NCBI GenBank assembly: GCA_028023455.1
Contig: JAQFVV010000013.1
Span: 10,888,579-10,952,578, forward strand
Reading direction: 5' to 3'
Source of the DNA: Epiperipatus broadwayi
Lineage: Eukaryota > Onychophora > Udeonychophora > Euonychophora > Peripatidae
Length of the DNA: 64,000 nt
Below the pieces are notes generated by a model that saw only the letters and a list, made by a program, of their open reading frames with translations, searched no databases and was not told the origin of the DNA. The position numbers were made by a program, and so were the translations under genes. The number at the start of each line of letters is the position of its first letter. Positions within the stretch are counted from its first letter, which is position 1. Of this stretch, positions 1-11,449 are shown in pieces.

Positions 1-340
1 CTGTAACTTTCTATTCACTGCATACTGTCACTGATAACTGTTTTTTTTCTTTCTTTGATAAACTTTTAGCCTATTTACTAATTCTATCATTTTTTCCAGA
101 TGTTTTAGGAATTGTTTCTGTATATGCAACAATATATTTTATGATGCTTTTATAATAAATATTAACAAATGTAGTTTTAAATGATAAATGAAATAGAAAC
201 AGGAGCAGACCAATCTTTTATGATCTGTAAGTAAATATATACAATCACTTTGAATAAAACAGACTTTTCATTTTTTAAACTGCCATTGCTAATAAAGATT
301 GGATTTCAAAAAATGTTGAAAACAACCAGTTGAAAAGATA
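1..340. other. AT-rich non-coding stretch
   Basis: No coding region is seen. The segment around 181-200 repeats a motif found at 457-476 inside the left arm of the neighbouring foldback element, so it may be a fragment of the same family. Confidence 0.4.
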
Positions 341-720
341 GTATTACCAATTTTGAAATCATAATCAATTAATAAAGAATAGAGAAAAAATTTCACTTTT
401 AACAACTTTTGTATTAATAATCAAATAGAAGTTAATAATATAAATCAACACATCTTTAAATGATAAATGAAATAGAAGAACAACTAAAGCTTAAGAAATA
501 GAAGGAACATTCTTTTCTTAATTTTTTCTGATATAAAGAGAGTGCTATTAGGTAACTGTTTTGCTTCTGTTACTCCTTCAATTATCATTTAAAGCTGTGA
601 TTATTATTAATATATACAAGCTTTTGATTTCTATTTGATGATTAATATAAAGATTGTTATAAATGAGATTCTATTTCTATCCTTTATTAATTGGTTATAA
701 TTTCAAAATTGGTAATGCTA
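341..720. mobile_element. foldback (inverted-repeat) element, MITE-like
   Basis: Positions 341-475 and 570-720 are imperfect inverted copies of each other. The outer 35 bases (TTACCAATTTTGAAAT against the complement of its partner ending GGTAA at 715) differ at only a few sites. Similarity continues at about 80% through ATCAAATAGAA (419-429) and CTTTAAATGATAA (454-466). The central loop of about 90 bp has no coding potential. The structure fits a non-autonomous foldback DNA transposon. I could not define a target-site duplication, so the family is unassigned. Confidence 0.55.
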
Positions 721-1300
721 AGTTTACATCGATTTGTAAAACCTTATATTTCAACAGTCAGAATGCCAAGATTTATTAGCATTAAAATCTTAAGGAGTTA
801 GATGGTCTATTATTTATATGTTTTTGATTAAAGATATGTTTATGTATTTATTTACTGTAAATAGGCAATTAATATGTTCGTTTTTATTTCTTGTTTTTTT
901 TTTTATTTCCTAATCATATAAAATAAATTTGTTATTCTATTTCTAATTAAAAATATTCATCATCACTATAATAACTACATTTCCATCATAATTTTTAAAG
1001 TTAACTACGGGTGGTAGGACAACATAATCAATAGAAAATTGTTATAATCTATAGGGTTTCCTTCATCAAGACAAAACAATTTAATAAATTATAAACACAG
1101 GTGAAACATATTTATAAAATATATTTTTTCTTTTTTATCAGATATTGTTTAGTGAATTATTTTATGAATTACTGAAAAAAGAGGTGGATCAAATTTAAGA
1201 TACAAATACATGTGCAAGACATTTTTTAAAACTTTTTCATTGGTTCTAGTAATTGTGATAAAAATTGTCTAATAACTGCATTTTCAAAAAAGCAGTTTGG
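721..1300. other. AT-rich non-coding stretch
   Basis: No gene or clear repeat is seen. A 16-bp word at 1140-1155 recurs inverted at 1505-1520; this could be a pair of element ends but may be chance. Confidence 0.35.
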
Positions 1301-1918
1301 CCTAAAGCATATCCTTTAAAAAGCCCTGAAAAATGAACTAAAAGACAAAAGCTAAAAACAAAAAAAAAGATCATAGTGAAAAGGTAGATGACAAAATTAC
1401 TATTTGTAATTCAAATAACTATGATATAAAATGACCAGCAGCTTTAATCATCAAAAAAGATTATCATTATTATTAAAATGATGGGCCAATGACTAAATTT
1501 GACATCACTAAACAATATCTACAGCATAATAGCATATGTATTGAAAAGGACAAAGGAAACTGATTTGCTTTATTACCCAGCACAGATTTTGCTATAGGAA
1601 TGCACATGCAGATCAACAAATTAAAATTCCAAGTTAATTGACTCATATATTCTTAAAAGGTCCAAGGATGAGTTTTGCATGCTATGCATGTTTTGCAATA
1701 AAGCCTTTCCAAGTGCAAATATTTCAATCTATACCCCTCTGTCACAACTCCACCCTGACTATTCATGAATATTAAGCTACACAAGATAAAATACCCTCTT
1801 CACTTAATGATCATCTTTGGGGTCCTTTACTATTGTAAGGCCTCCCAAATGATTGGTCAGGTAACTTAGTCATCAATTTAAATTCAGCTGATTCACCCTT
1901 AAGTCTTCATTTGAATGT

Positions 1919-2640
1919 ATGTCCCAAATCAAAAATATCCAACTCAATGAACAACATCATTTGGCATTGTTAGAAATTACTGAGTTATATGACTCTATCC
2001 CATGGAGCCTATCAATTCAAATCATTAAAGAATCTGGGTCAATTGTAACACATGTAAAACAAAATTTATTCTTGAATGTTTACATTGGATACACAATGAC
2101 CTTATGGCTTCATTTAACAATGCCCTTACAAAATGGATGATAGCTGGCCCTTGGGCCTCTCTATTAATTGAATTATCTCAAGCCTCCTTCTCAACAATGT
2201 GAAGAAAACATAGCACCTCAATACCTTGATGTCAACTCTTTCATCCTATACCAATGATGTCCTTATTTGCACTTCTAATGCACAAATCAACAGGATACAA
2301 ACAGGCATCAATCTTAATGTCAACCCAGGAAAATGAGAATAACCACCAAGACATCAAGTTTCTTGAACTGTGTTTAATGAGAAACTATCCATCTTAATTA
2401 TAAAATGCTCATAAATCCTATCAATGTCTATAGTGTTATATGTCCTGAATCCCTAACTCCAAAAATCCCAAAACTTTTTATACTGCAATCATCATTTGTG
2501 TAAGTTTGAGTCAGATGTAACAGCAACTCTTATCTCTCAGACTTGCACAACATCAGTTACAGAAACAAAATCTTATCCAGTTAAAATTTTTTATTTAAAC
2601 TTAGACACCTACCGCCAGTAGATGATAACAAGCCTTGGTC
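1919..2640 (+). pseudogene. decayed reverse-transcriptase-like relic
   Basis: This stretch is less AT-rich than its surroundings and keeps short open blocks in shifting frames. The block 1919-2140 (73 codons) contains ITELYDSIPW, like the pre-catalytic region of retroelement reverse transcriptases. After a frame change a segment near 2140-2180 reads GPWASLLIE, and from 2238 a block reads LSSYTNDVLIC, where YTND at 2247-2258 sits where an active enzyme has YADD. A stretch reading NLNVNPGK follows at about 2310. Stops and frameshifts separate the blocks, so it is non-functional. The family (non-LTR or PLE) cannot be decided, and the reverse-transcriptase assignment rests on short motifs only. 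Confidence 0.4.
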
Positions 2641-4171
2641 AACATTATCATACATTTATAAAATTTCTCATTGCATTACTAAAATTTTGCTCTGCAATTC
2701 ACCAAATTGCTCTAAGCACTCCTCCCCCACTGAATTGACTTATTAACAACACAAGACATTCTCTCACTAAACCAGTAATCACAAGTCATATACAAGGTCA
2801 CCAAATGCCATGCTATATATCATGGAGAATCAATAGCCAACTTGTTTATTTGATTAGCACAATATATAACCATGCTCAAATCAAAATAAATACCAAATCA
2901 ATTTTTTATTAACACTAATCCACTTCCGGTCACTCCTTTAAGCCTACATCCACCATGCTTAGAGTACAATGATACCAAGTGTAAACTGAAAGAGACTTAG
3001 TATGTCATGAGAGATAAGAAGACAATTGCCAAAAAGATTCTCTTGTTCTTCTTTCTAATAATGACCTATATAACTAATAATTAGCCATTCAATTATGCTA
3101 ATCACTCATTCATGTTTCATTAATAAAACATTGCAATTTTCTCCCCTTTCTCTCAGTTGTCCTGACTATGACTAATATAACTTAAGTCAGAAGTACACTA
3201 GACAAAAATTTCTAACATCAGACTTTAAGTTTACATGGAATATGTTTCTGCATATATTTACTCATATCATATATAGTTATATAATATAGGGGTTTGAACA
3301 GACTCCCTTCAGCTATCCTTTGTATCTCATACAGCCAATACACATGAGCACACAAATATGAAAAAGATAGATGTTCTCCAATGATCCAGCATTCATCAGT
3401 AGGTTCAAATCATCATCTCTCACATACATATAATCAGTGCTCAGTTTATATTAAGATAGAAAAGTCTCAAATTTTAATGGATAGGATTCAACCTACTCCA
3501 CCTTTCAACACTTCAGCTATGATGAAGGAATGTCCAAATCCCTTATTGATGCCAATATTATTGTCAGGCCCATGTTGAGCTTAAGTCACTCTGATTTTCA
3601 TATATAGGACCTTGTCTATTTAAATACACAGAAGAGGGAAGAGGCATAATATAGGCATATATATAATTGAAGTGATATTAAATTTCCATTGACATCTAAA
3701 TAATTTATTAAATCTCTAAACATTCCCTACTAATAAAAAAATCAACCAATCACAGCATGACATGTACTTAAGCTTTTGTCATTATCAGATATCTTAGAAA
3801 TGACCATTATACCATTATCATTATAATAATGTTTTTTTACTTAAATACTACCCCAATAAAATTTTTTATGTTAAAGCATGATTTTTAAATTAATAATATA
3901 TTTAGAACAGCTTTATTTCAATGGTTTACAAGACAAGCTATATGAAGTTCATTTTTTCACAATAAACTGCATACAAATAAATTCATAACTGTTCATGTGT
4001 CAACAAGATAATTTTTGAAACATTAACCTATTGATAAAAAAAAACTGATCAATCCCATCAGAACATGTGTTTCAATGAACTAATATTTAGAAATTTAGAA
4101 AATCTTTTTCTTGGTGTAATAAAGATTTAATACCACAATTATATATTTAGAAAACGGTTTATATATATATG

Positions 4172-4209
<38 letters not shown>

Positions 4210-4494
4210 ATTAATAATTAATGTATGGTGTATATTATCTATCTTTAAAAAATCCATTTAAACAAGTCACATGAAAATATCAAGTATATGCACTAATCCG
4301 AAATACTGGTCTATGTTTGTCTCTACAATTATTAATAGTTTGAAAGGTATATAACTGAAATACAAACGTGAGTAAAATCTTCTGGTAACAATTAGCAAAG
4401 AGATCTAGTCCCATTGTAAATATAAAAAAATAACATTAAATAATGTTGAAAATAAATTAATGAGGAAATATCAAATGCTTTGATATATTCAAAC
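2641..4494. other. non-coding stretch with a TA tract
   Basis: The first few hundred bases may be the remnant 3' part of the reverse-transcriptase relic. A short open frame at 3381-3578 has no recognisable domain. A TA dinucleotide run lies at 4176-4206. No other feature is seen. Confidence 0.35.
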
Positions 4495-4880
4495 TAATGA
4501 AACTATATATATAAACCAAGTATTTTATTGGTTACCGTCTATTATTTTGTATTACTTCTCAACGTTTTGACAAAATAATATCCAACATTTTCAAGGTCAA
4601 GTTTTTAAAGAAAACCATAGGATCTCAAATAGTAACAATATTGAGTGTGAGATGGAAAATAAGATTGAGCATGAAGTAGTTGAATATTTGGAATACATGG
4701 ATTAACAAAATATTTATTTTCCTCAATTTTATCATTAATTGATTTCAAGTTTATAGTTAAAAAACTTCACCTTGAAAATGGCGTGTTATTTTGTCAAAAT
4801 CTTGGGAAGTAACACAAAATAATACACAGTTTAAGCCAAAAAATACTTTGTTTATATCATATAACCATGAAAACATTAAA
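4495..4880. mobile_element. foldback element with TIRs of about 120 bp
   Basis: 4495-4616 and 4752-4880 are inverted copies, roughly 85% alike in the inner part. Matching words include TATTATTTTGT, TTTTGACAAAATAA and ATTTTCAAGGT on the left, with their complements on the right, and ATATAAACCAAGTATTTT near the outer left end. The spacer of about 135 bp has no coding potential. This is the structure of a MITE. Target duplications are not clear. Confidence 0.6.
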
Positions 4881-6164
4881 TATAGTATATATATATAATA
4901 GAAAATGTGCTCATATATTTGGAATTAGATAAAACTGTATATTTTGGATGTTACATAATTCATTTCCAAATAATATTGGATGAAAGAATGGTGATACGTT
5001 AAAATCTGTATTATTACTTTGAATAGTAAAAATGATTTAAGTGTTATAATGACGCACCGATCAGTGGTAAACTACCCATAACTCAGTATTATCACTTCAA
5101 CATAAAATTCTATTGACTTTCCTAATTGTATATCTACATGCAGATGAGTTGACTATTGGTCAACTGTATGGAAAAAATATTCTTACTTAGGAAAAATTTT
5201 GGATGTGAAGACTGAGTACAGAAATTATATTTACCTCTAATATTGCTGCCGCTCCATATATTAATGACCTATTGAAGAGCGTTTTTAACTCATATTCTTT
5301 TTATAAAATAATATTAAACTATAAAATAAAACATATTACATAACATTTCTATACATATTTTGTCATATTAAAAAATAATTTCATCGTTTTAAAAATAGAA
5401 ATCTTTACATTTTAAAATAACAATAAAACAAACAAAAAAATTATTTAAATATATTCAAAGTTAAAAATAATGGGGAATAAAAACACGATTTAAATTATCA
5501 TTATAATGTAGGAAGAGAATTCACGATTTGCAGTAATAAAAGATAAAGAAGAGGATTTTTAATTGACATCTTCTATATGAGTGTCAACACAAAGGTCTAC
5601 TGGTGAATGTATTTCAAAACAACTTAATACGCAAATGAAAAATAAAATAATGTTCTGATAAACTATTTTAATTAAAAATTATTTTTAATTTATTTGAAAT
5701 ATTATAATTAAATATTATATATATGTATGTTTAAACACCTTAGATCGATGATTAAATATCTTGTGCTTAGATAGAGTTAAGCTTGTATCAGTTTAATTAA
5801 TAAATGGCGTGTATTTATTTAGAGATTATAAAGTTAAGCTTGTATCGGTTTAATTAATAAATGGTGTGTATTTGTTTAGCAATTAGCCTATCTGACTGCC
5901 ATATCCATTAGAAAAAGTTTGACTGTGAATGGATCCAAGAAATCAAGCTAGGATTTTATTTTTAATAACTGGGTTATAGTTATTTCAGTTTATCATCTTA
6001 TTCTTGCTTAGTAAATGAAGAGCTATGTAATATAACAACAATAAAAAAACACGATAGTTTTCACAAAATGCCATTTTTCTTCTCTATTGTTTCTCTGAAA
6101 GGATTCTGAAGAGGTCTTTACAAGGAATATTTAAGAGTGTTTTATTATTTTATAAGGTTTCCAA
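4881..6164. other. AT-rich stretch with a 57-bp-period direct repeat
   Basis: A 48-bp segment at 5775-5822 (starting AGTTAAGCTTGTATC) is repeated with three differences at 5832-5879. Apart from this local duplication and homopolymer runs nothing is recognised. Confidence 0.45.
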
Positions 6165-6235
6165 TATAATATGGTTAGTGCATTAGTATACTATAGCCAT
6201 GGCATTGTGTGGGAGTTCAACCAATAATTTTTCAA
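6165..6235 (+). repeat. possible tRNA-derived SINE head
   Basis: ATGGTTAGTGCATTAG at 6171-6186 resembles a polymerase III A box, and GGGAGTTCAACC at 6211-6222 resembles a B box, with spacing of about 35 bases as in tRNA genes. The T-stem is not fully paired and no poly(A) or tail is clear, so it would be a decayed SINE head and not a tRNA gene. Confidence 0.3.
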
Positions 6236-8067
<1,832 letters not shown>

Positions 8068-8082
8068 AAGTGAAAGTAATTT
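8068..8082 (+). repeat. left target-site duplication of the hammerhead element
   Basis: AAGTGAAAGTAATTT here is repeated exactly at 9410-9424, immediately outside both ends of the tandem element. This is the signature expected of a staggered-cut retro-insertion. Confidence 0.85.
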
Positions 8083-8185
8083 GATAAAAAATCAAGTCAG
8101 ATGACCTAATTTTAATAAAGCTCCTATTTACAAATGTTATATATAGAGTAAGTTAAAAACAAACTCTTATGAAGCTTCAAAAATA

Positions 8186-8240
8186 CCCTCAACCTCAGAC
8201 CGCGGTTTCTGCCTCTAGCGTCATCAGTGAGGTGCTAGGG
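8186..8240 (-). ncRNA. hammerhead ribozyme, type I (inverted unit)
   Basis: This is the reverse-complement copy of the ribozyme in the direct units. CTGATGA lies at 8227-8221, and the GTC cleavage triplet at 8200-8198 followed by TGAGG of stem I. All core residues match the other copies. Confidence 0.88.
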
Positions 8241-8567
8241 AATAAAAATACTAGAACTAGTCCAGCATTTTATCAATGCCTAACTATTGAGAATAAAATC
8301 TGAAACTTTCAGACATTTAAATGTCCAAAAATCCAGCTATCTAACTCAAATAGCAGTATGGGACTGAAACTAAGTTCAGATCCACCATATATTAATAGCT
8401 CTAGCAATATAAAATCGCCAAAGCATTAATAGCAAAAAACTAAAATTAAATTGATAAAAAATCAAGTCAGATGTCCTAATTTTAATAAAGCTCCTATTTA
8501 CAAATGTTATATATAGAGTAAGTTAAAAACAAAAAAAAAATGCTGGACTAGTTCTAGTATTTTTATT

Positions 8568-8622
8568 CCCTAGCACCTCACTGATGACGCTAGAGGCAGA
8601 AACCGCGGTCTGAGGTTGAGGG
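8568..8622 (+). ncRNA. hammerhead ribozyme, type I (direct unit 1)
   Basis: Self-cleaving RNA motif. Stem I is CCTCA (8576-8580) with TGAGG (8611-8615), continued after an internal loop by CCCT (8568-8571) with AGGG (8619-8622). The catalytic core has CTGATGA (8581-8587) and GAAA (8599-8602). Stem II lies in 8588-8598 and is short, with a C-A mismatch at its base. Stem III is only three pairs (ACC with GGT, 8602-8609) closed by two bases. The cleavage triplet GTC ends at 8610, so cutting is expected between 8610 and 8611. Very short stem III is typical of hammerheads in retroelements, which often work as dimers. Confidence 0.9.
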
Positions 8623-8937
8623 TATTTTTGAAGCTTCATAAGAGTTTGTTTTTAACTTACTCTATATATAACATTTGTAAATAGGAGCTTTATTAAAATT
8701 AGGTCATCTGACTTGATTTTTTATCAATTTAATTTTAGTTTTTTGCTATTAATGCTTTGGCGATTTTATATTGCTAGAGCTATTAATATATGGTGGATCT
8801 GAACTTAGTTTCAGTCCCATACTGCTATTTGAGTTAGATAGCTGGATTTTTGGACATTTAAATGTCTGAAAGTTTCAGATTTTCTTCTCAATAGTTAGGC
8901 ATTGATAAAATGCTGGACTAGTTCTAGTATTTTTATT

Positions 8938-8992
8938 CCCTAGCACCTCACTGATGACGCTAGAGGCAGAAACCGCGGTCTGAGGTTGAGGG
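8938..8992 (+). ncRNA. hammerhead ribozyme, type I (direct unit 2)
   Basis: Identical by eye to the first direct copy, 370 bp downstream: CTGATGA at 8951-8957, GAAA at 8969-8972, GTC ending at 8980. Cleavage at two successive copies would release a 370-nt monomer. Confidence 0.9.
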
Positions 8993-9307
8993 TATTTTTG
9001 AAGCTTCATAAGAGTTTGTTTTTAACTTACTCTATATATAACATTTGTAAATAGGAGCTTTATTAAAATTAGGTCATCTGACTTGATTTTTTATCAATTT
9101 AATTTTAGTTTTTTGCTATTAATGCTTTGGCGATTTTATATTGCTAGAGCTATTAATATATGGTGGATCTGAACTTAGTTTCAGTCCCATACTGCTATTT
9201 GAGTTAGATAGCTGGATTTTTGGACATTTAAATGTCTGAAAGTTTCAGATTTTCTTCTCAATAGTTAGGCATTGATAAAATGCTGGACTAGTTCTAGTAT
9301 TTTTATT

Positions 9308-9362
9308 CCCTAGCACCTCACTGATGACGCTAGAGGCAGAAACCGCGGTCTGAGGATGAGGG
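9308..9362 (+). ncRNA. hammerhead ribozyme, type I (direct unit 3)
   Basis: Third copy, CTGATGA at 9321-9327 and GTC ending at 9350. The only difference seen is GAGGATGAGG instead of GAGGTTGAGG in the stem I internal loop. The unit is truncated about 47 bp after the ribozyme. Confidence 0.88.
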
Positions 9363-9409
9363 TATTTTTGAAGCTTCATAAGAGTTTGTTTTTAACTTAC
9401 TCTATATAT

Positions 9410-9424
9410 AAGTGAAAGTAATTT
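9410..9424 (+). repeat. right target-site duplication of the hammerhead element
   Basis: Exact 15-base copy of 8068-8082, directly adjoining the truncated third unit. Confidence 0.85.
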
Positions 9425-10463
9425 ATAAGAAAAGAGCTTATATAAAAACATTATTAATATTTTAAATAGCAAAGCTAATGTCAATAATAATCATAATCTG
9501 ATAAAAAGTATTTTATTTCTTCTTTGGAACTAATGAATAACAAATAAAAAATTGTAGCATACACATGTATATGAGTTATTAAATGCAAAAATATATTAAT
9601 TTAATTAATGTTAAAATCGCATAGGCAGACACACATAATCTAATATCTAATTTTTGTATTCATAATATCTCCTTTTATAAAAAAAATAAAAAAATAAAAA
9701 AAAAAATCATTAATAATATTTCCCTTATTTATTTTTATTTTTGTAATAATCTAAAATATAATCATAACTACAAATTAAATTATATCATTACTTTATAAAT
9801 TATATATAAGAAAATTAAAATTTTCTTTAGATTGAATTATAATGCTACATGTTTTGGTATCACTCTTTATTCAATCATTGTCTTCTTAGAATATCCTTTG
9901 GATGAGCTAGATTTTAATGTGCATGCCAGTTAAATATTTTTTTTAGTAAATTCATTTATTTTTATAGTTTTATTTCTATATTTGAGACTGAAGTGTAACT
10001 TAAATATTTCTTTTGAAACTTGCATTATTTTTCCACTATTCTTTTATTCCTACTATATTCCAATGTAATCTCTCTTGCTTATATTATTTTGTTTTAATAG
10101 TAGGATGACATACAAATAGTTTGAGCATTTTATTTTTATCAAAAGACATTTTCACTTTTTTTCTTTTAAATAAATCCAATAACTTATTAAATGCAACATT
10201 CTTTTTTTCCTTAAAAAGATTATAATAAAGTTTATTATTCAATTATGCACTTATTCAACTTATATATAACTTTCCTTTTAGTAAATCTGTTTTTGAAGAA
10301 ATACTTTTTATATCTCATGTGACAATTTTTCTAGACATTTCAATTTATAATGAAACTAATGGGCCTTTTTTTACTGCAGAGTGCTAAATTCCTTACAGTC
10401 TTGTTTTATTTAAAACATTATTTTAATTATTACTAGAGTTTTTAGTAAAATAGGTAGTTGAGT
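9425..10463. other. AT-rich non-coding stretch
   Basis: Only A and T runs and low-complexity words are seen (for example 9678-9708). No gene is recognised. Confidence 0.4.
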
Positions 10464-10713
10464 ACTAAAGCTGCAACACAGAGAATGTATTACACCTTTA
10501 TGTACCTACTCTCACTCATATCAATTCACTGGTAACTTTGTAATCTTGTGATCTGACAAAAATAACGTGTACATGGATGTTTCTTTGGCAAAAAAAAATT
10601 GTGTACATGGATCTTTCTTCAGACAAGTCAACAATTACAAAGTTATTGGGAGGTTGATATGAATGCCAATGGCCACAGTAGGCCTAATACATGTTCCGTG
10701 TTGCAGTACTAAA
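10464..10713. mobile_element. MITE with TIRs and 6-bp target duplication
   Basis: The element spans 10470-10707. Its ends are inverted copies beginning GCTGCAACAC and ACTGCAACAC; similarity runs inward for about 100 bp, including ATGTATTA, CATATCAA and TAACTTTGTAAT. ACTAAA stands on both sides (10464-10469 and 10708-10713). It has no coding capacity. A direct word GTGTACATGGAT is repeated near the centre (10567 and 10602). Confidence 0.6.
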
Positions 10714-10759
10714 ATAAGGGAATAATAATAAAATAAGGATTAATAATAAAATGTGATAT

Positions 10760-11449
10760 AGTTTAAATATACACCAAACAAACAATAAATGATTTTGATT
10801 TTTAAGTTGTATAAAAATACATTAACTACTGGAATTTTCATAAACTGCTAATAAACATCATTTTTTATATATAAAGAAATTAAAGCAAAAACTACAAAAA
10901 AAGACATTAATTATTATACATACACCAAACGAACAGTAAATGATTTTGATTTTTAAGTAATTTTGAATAACTTTTAACAAAAAAAAAAAACAATTTTTAA
11001 GAAAGATGCCATTAATCAAAACAAATAGTTATTTAAATATACACAGAACAAACAGTAAATGATTATGATTTTGAAATAATTTGGATAAAAATACATTAAC
11101 TATATTCCTACGACGCTTATCATTTAATATATAACAGAAATTTACATGTTAAAACAAAACTTTTCCTATTAAATATTACCACAGAAAATGGAGATCTGCA
11201 GTAAAAAATTTCGCTCCAAAAATGAAACCACTTGATTGCAAAGTATGCTGGGGTTTTCATAAAACTTCTAATAAAAGCCTTTTTTTATATAAAGAAATTA
11301 AAGCAAAAAGTACAAAAAAGACATTAATTATTACACATACACCAAATGAACAGTATATGATTTTGACTTTCAAGTAATTTTGAAGAAAACAAGTTTTAAG
11401 GATGATGCCATTAATCAAAAAAATAATTATTTAAATATACACAAAAAAC
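10760..11449. repeat. local direct duplication of about 200 bp
   Basis: 10835-11045 and 11253-11443 share the same succession of words (AAAGAAATTAAAGCAAAAA, GACATTAATTATTA, GATGCCATTAATCAAAA, TTATTTAAATATACAC). A smaller piece at 10761-10830 (AATATACACCAAACAAAC to ATACATTAACTA) recurs at 11034-11104. The unit origin is unknown. Confidence 0.6.

Larger units (their letters stand above)
8083..9409. mobile_element. hammerhead retrozyme-like tandem element
   Basis: The element is made of one 370-bp unit. Three direct starts lie at 8541, 8911 and 9281 (period exactly 370), giving two full units and a third cut off after about 129 bp. Positions 8083-8530 carry about 1.2 units in inverted orientation, joined to the direct array by a run of ten A (8531-8540). 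The first two direct units look identical by eye; the inverted part differs at a few bases (for example 8474 region). Each unit start holds a hammerhead ribozyme. There is no open reading frame, so enzymes must come from elsewhere. Known relatives in design are animal retrozymes, newt satellite 2 and schistosome Sm-alpha. The exact 15-bp flanking duplication defines the ends. High similarity between units suggests recent insertion. Confidence 0.9.

Noticed and set aside
1140-1520. 16-bp inverted words as element ends
   Set aside because: No further pairing and no target duplication; could be chance.
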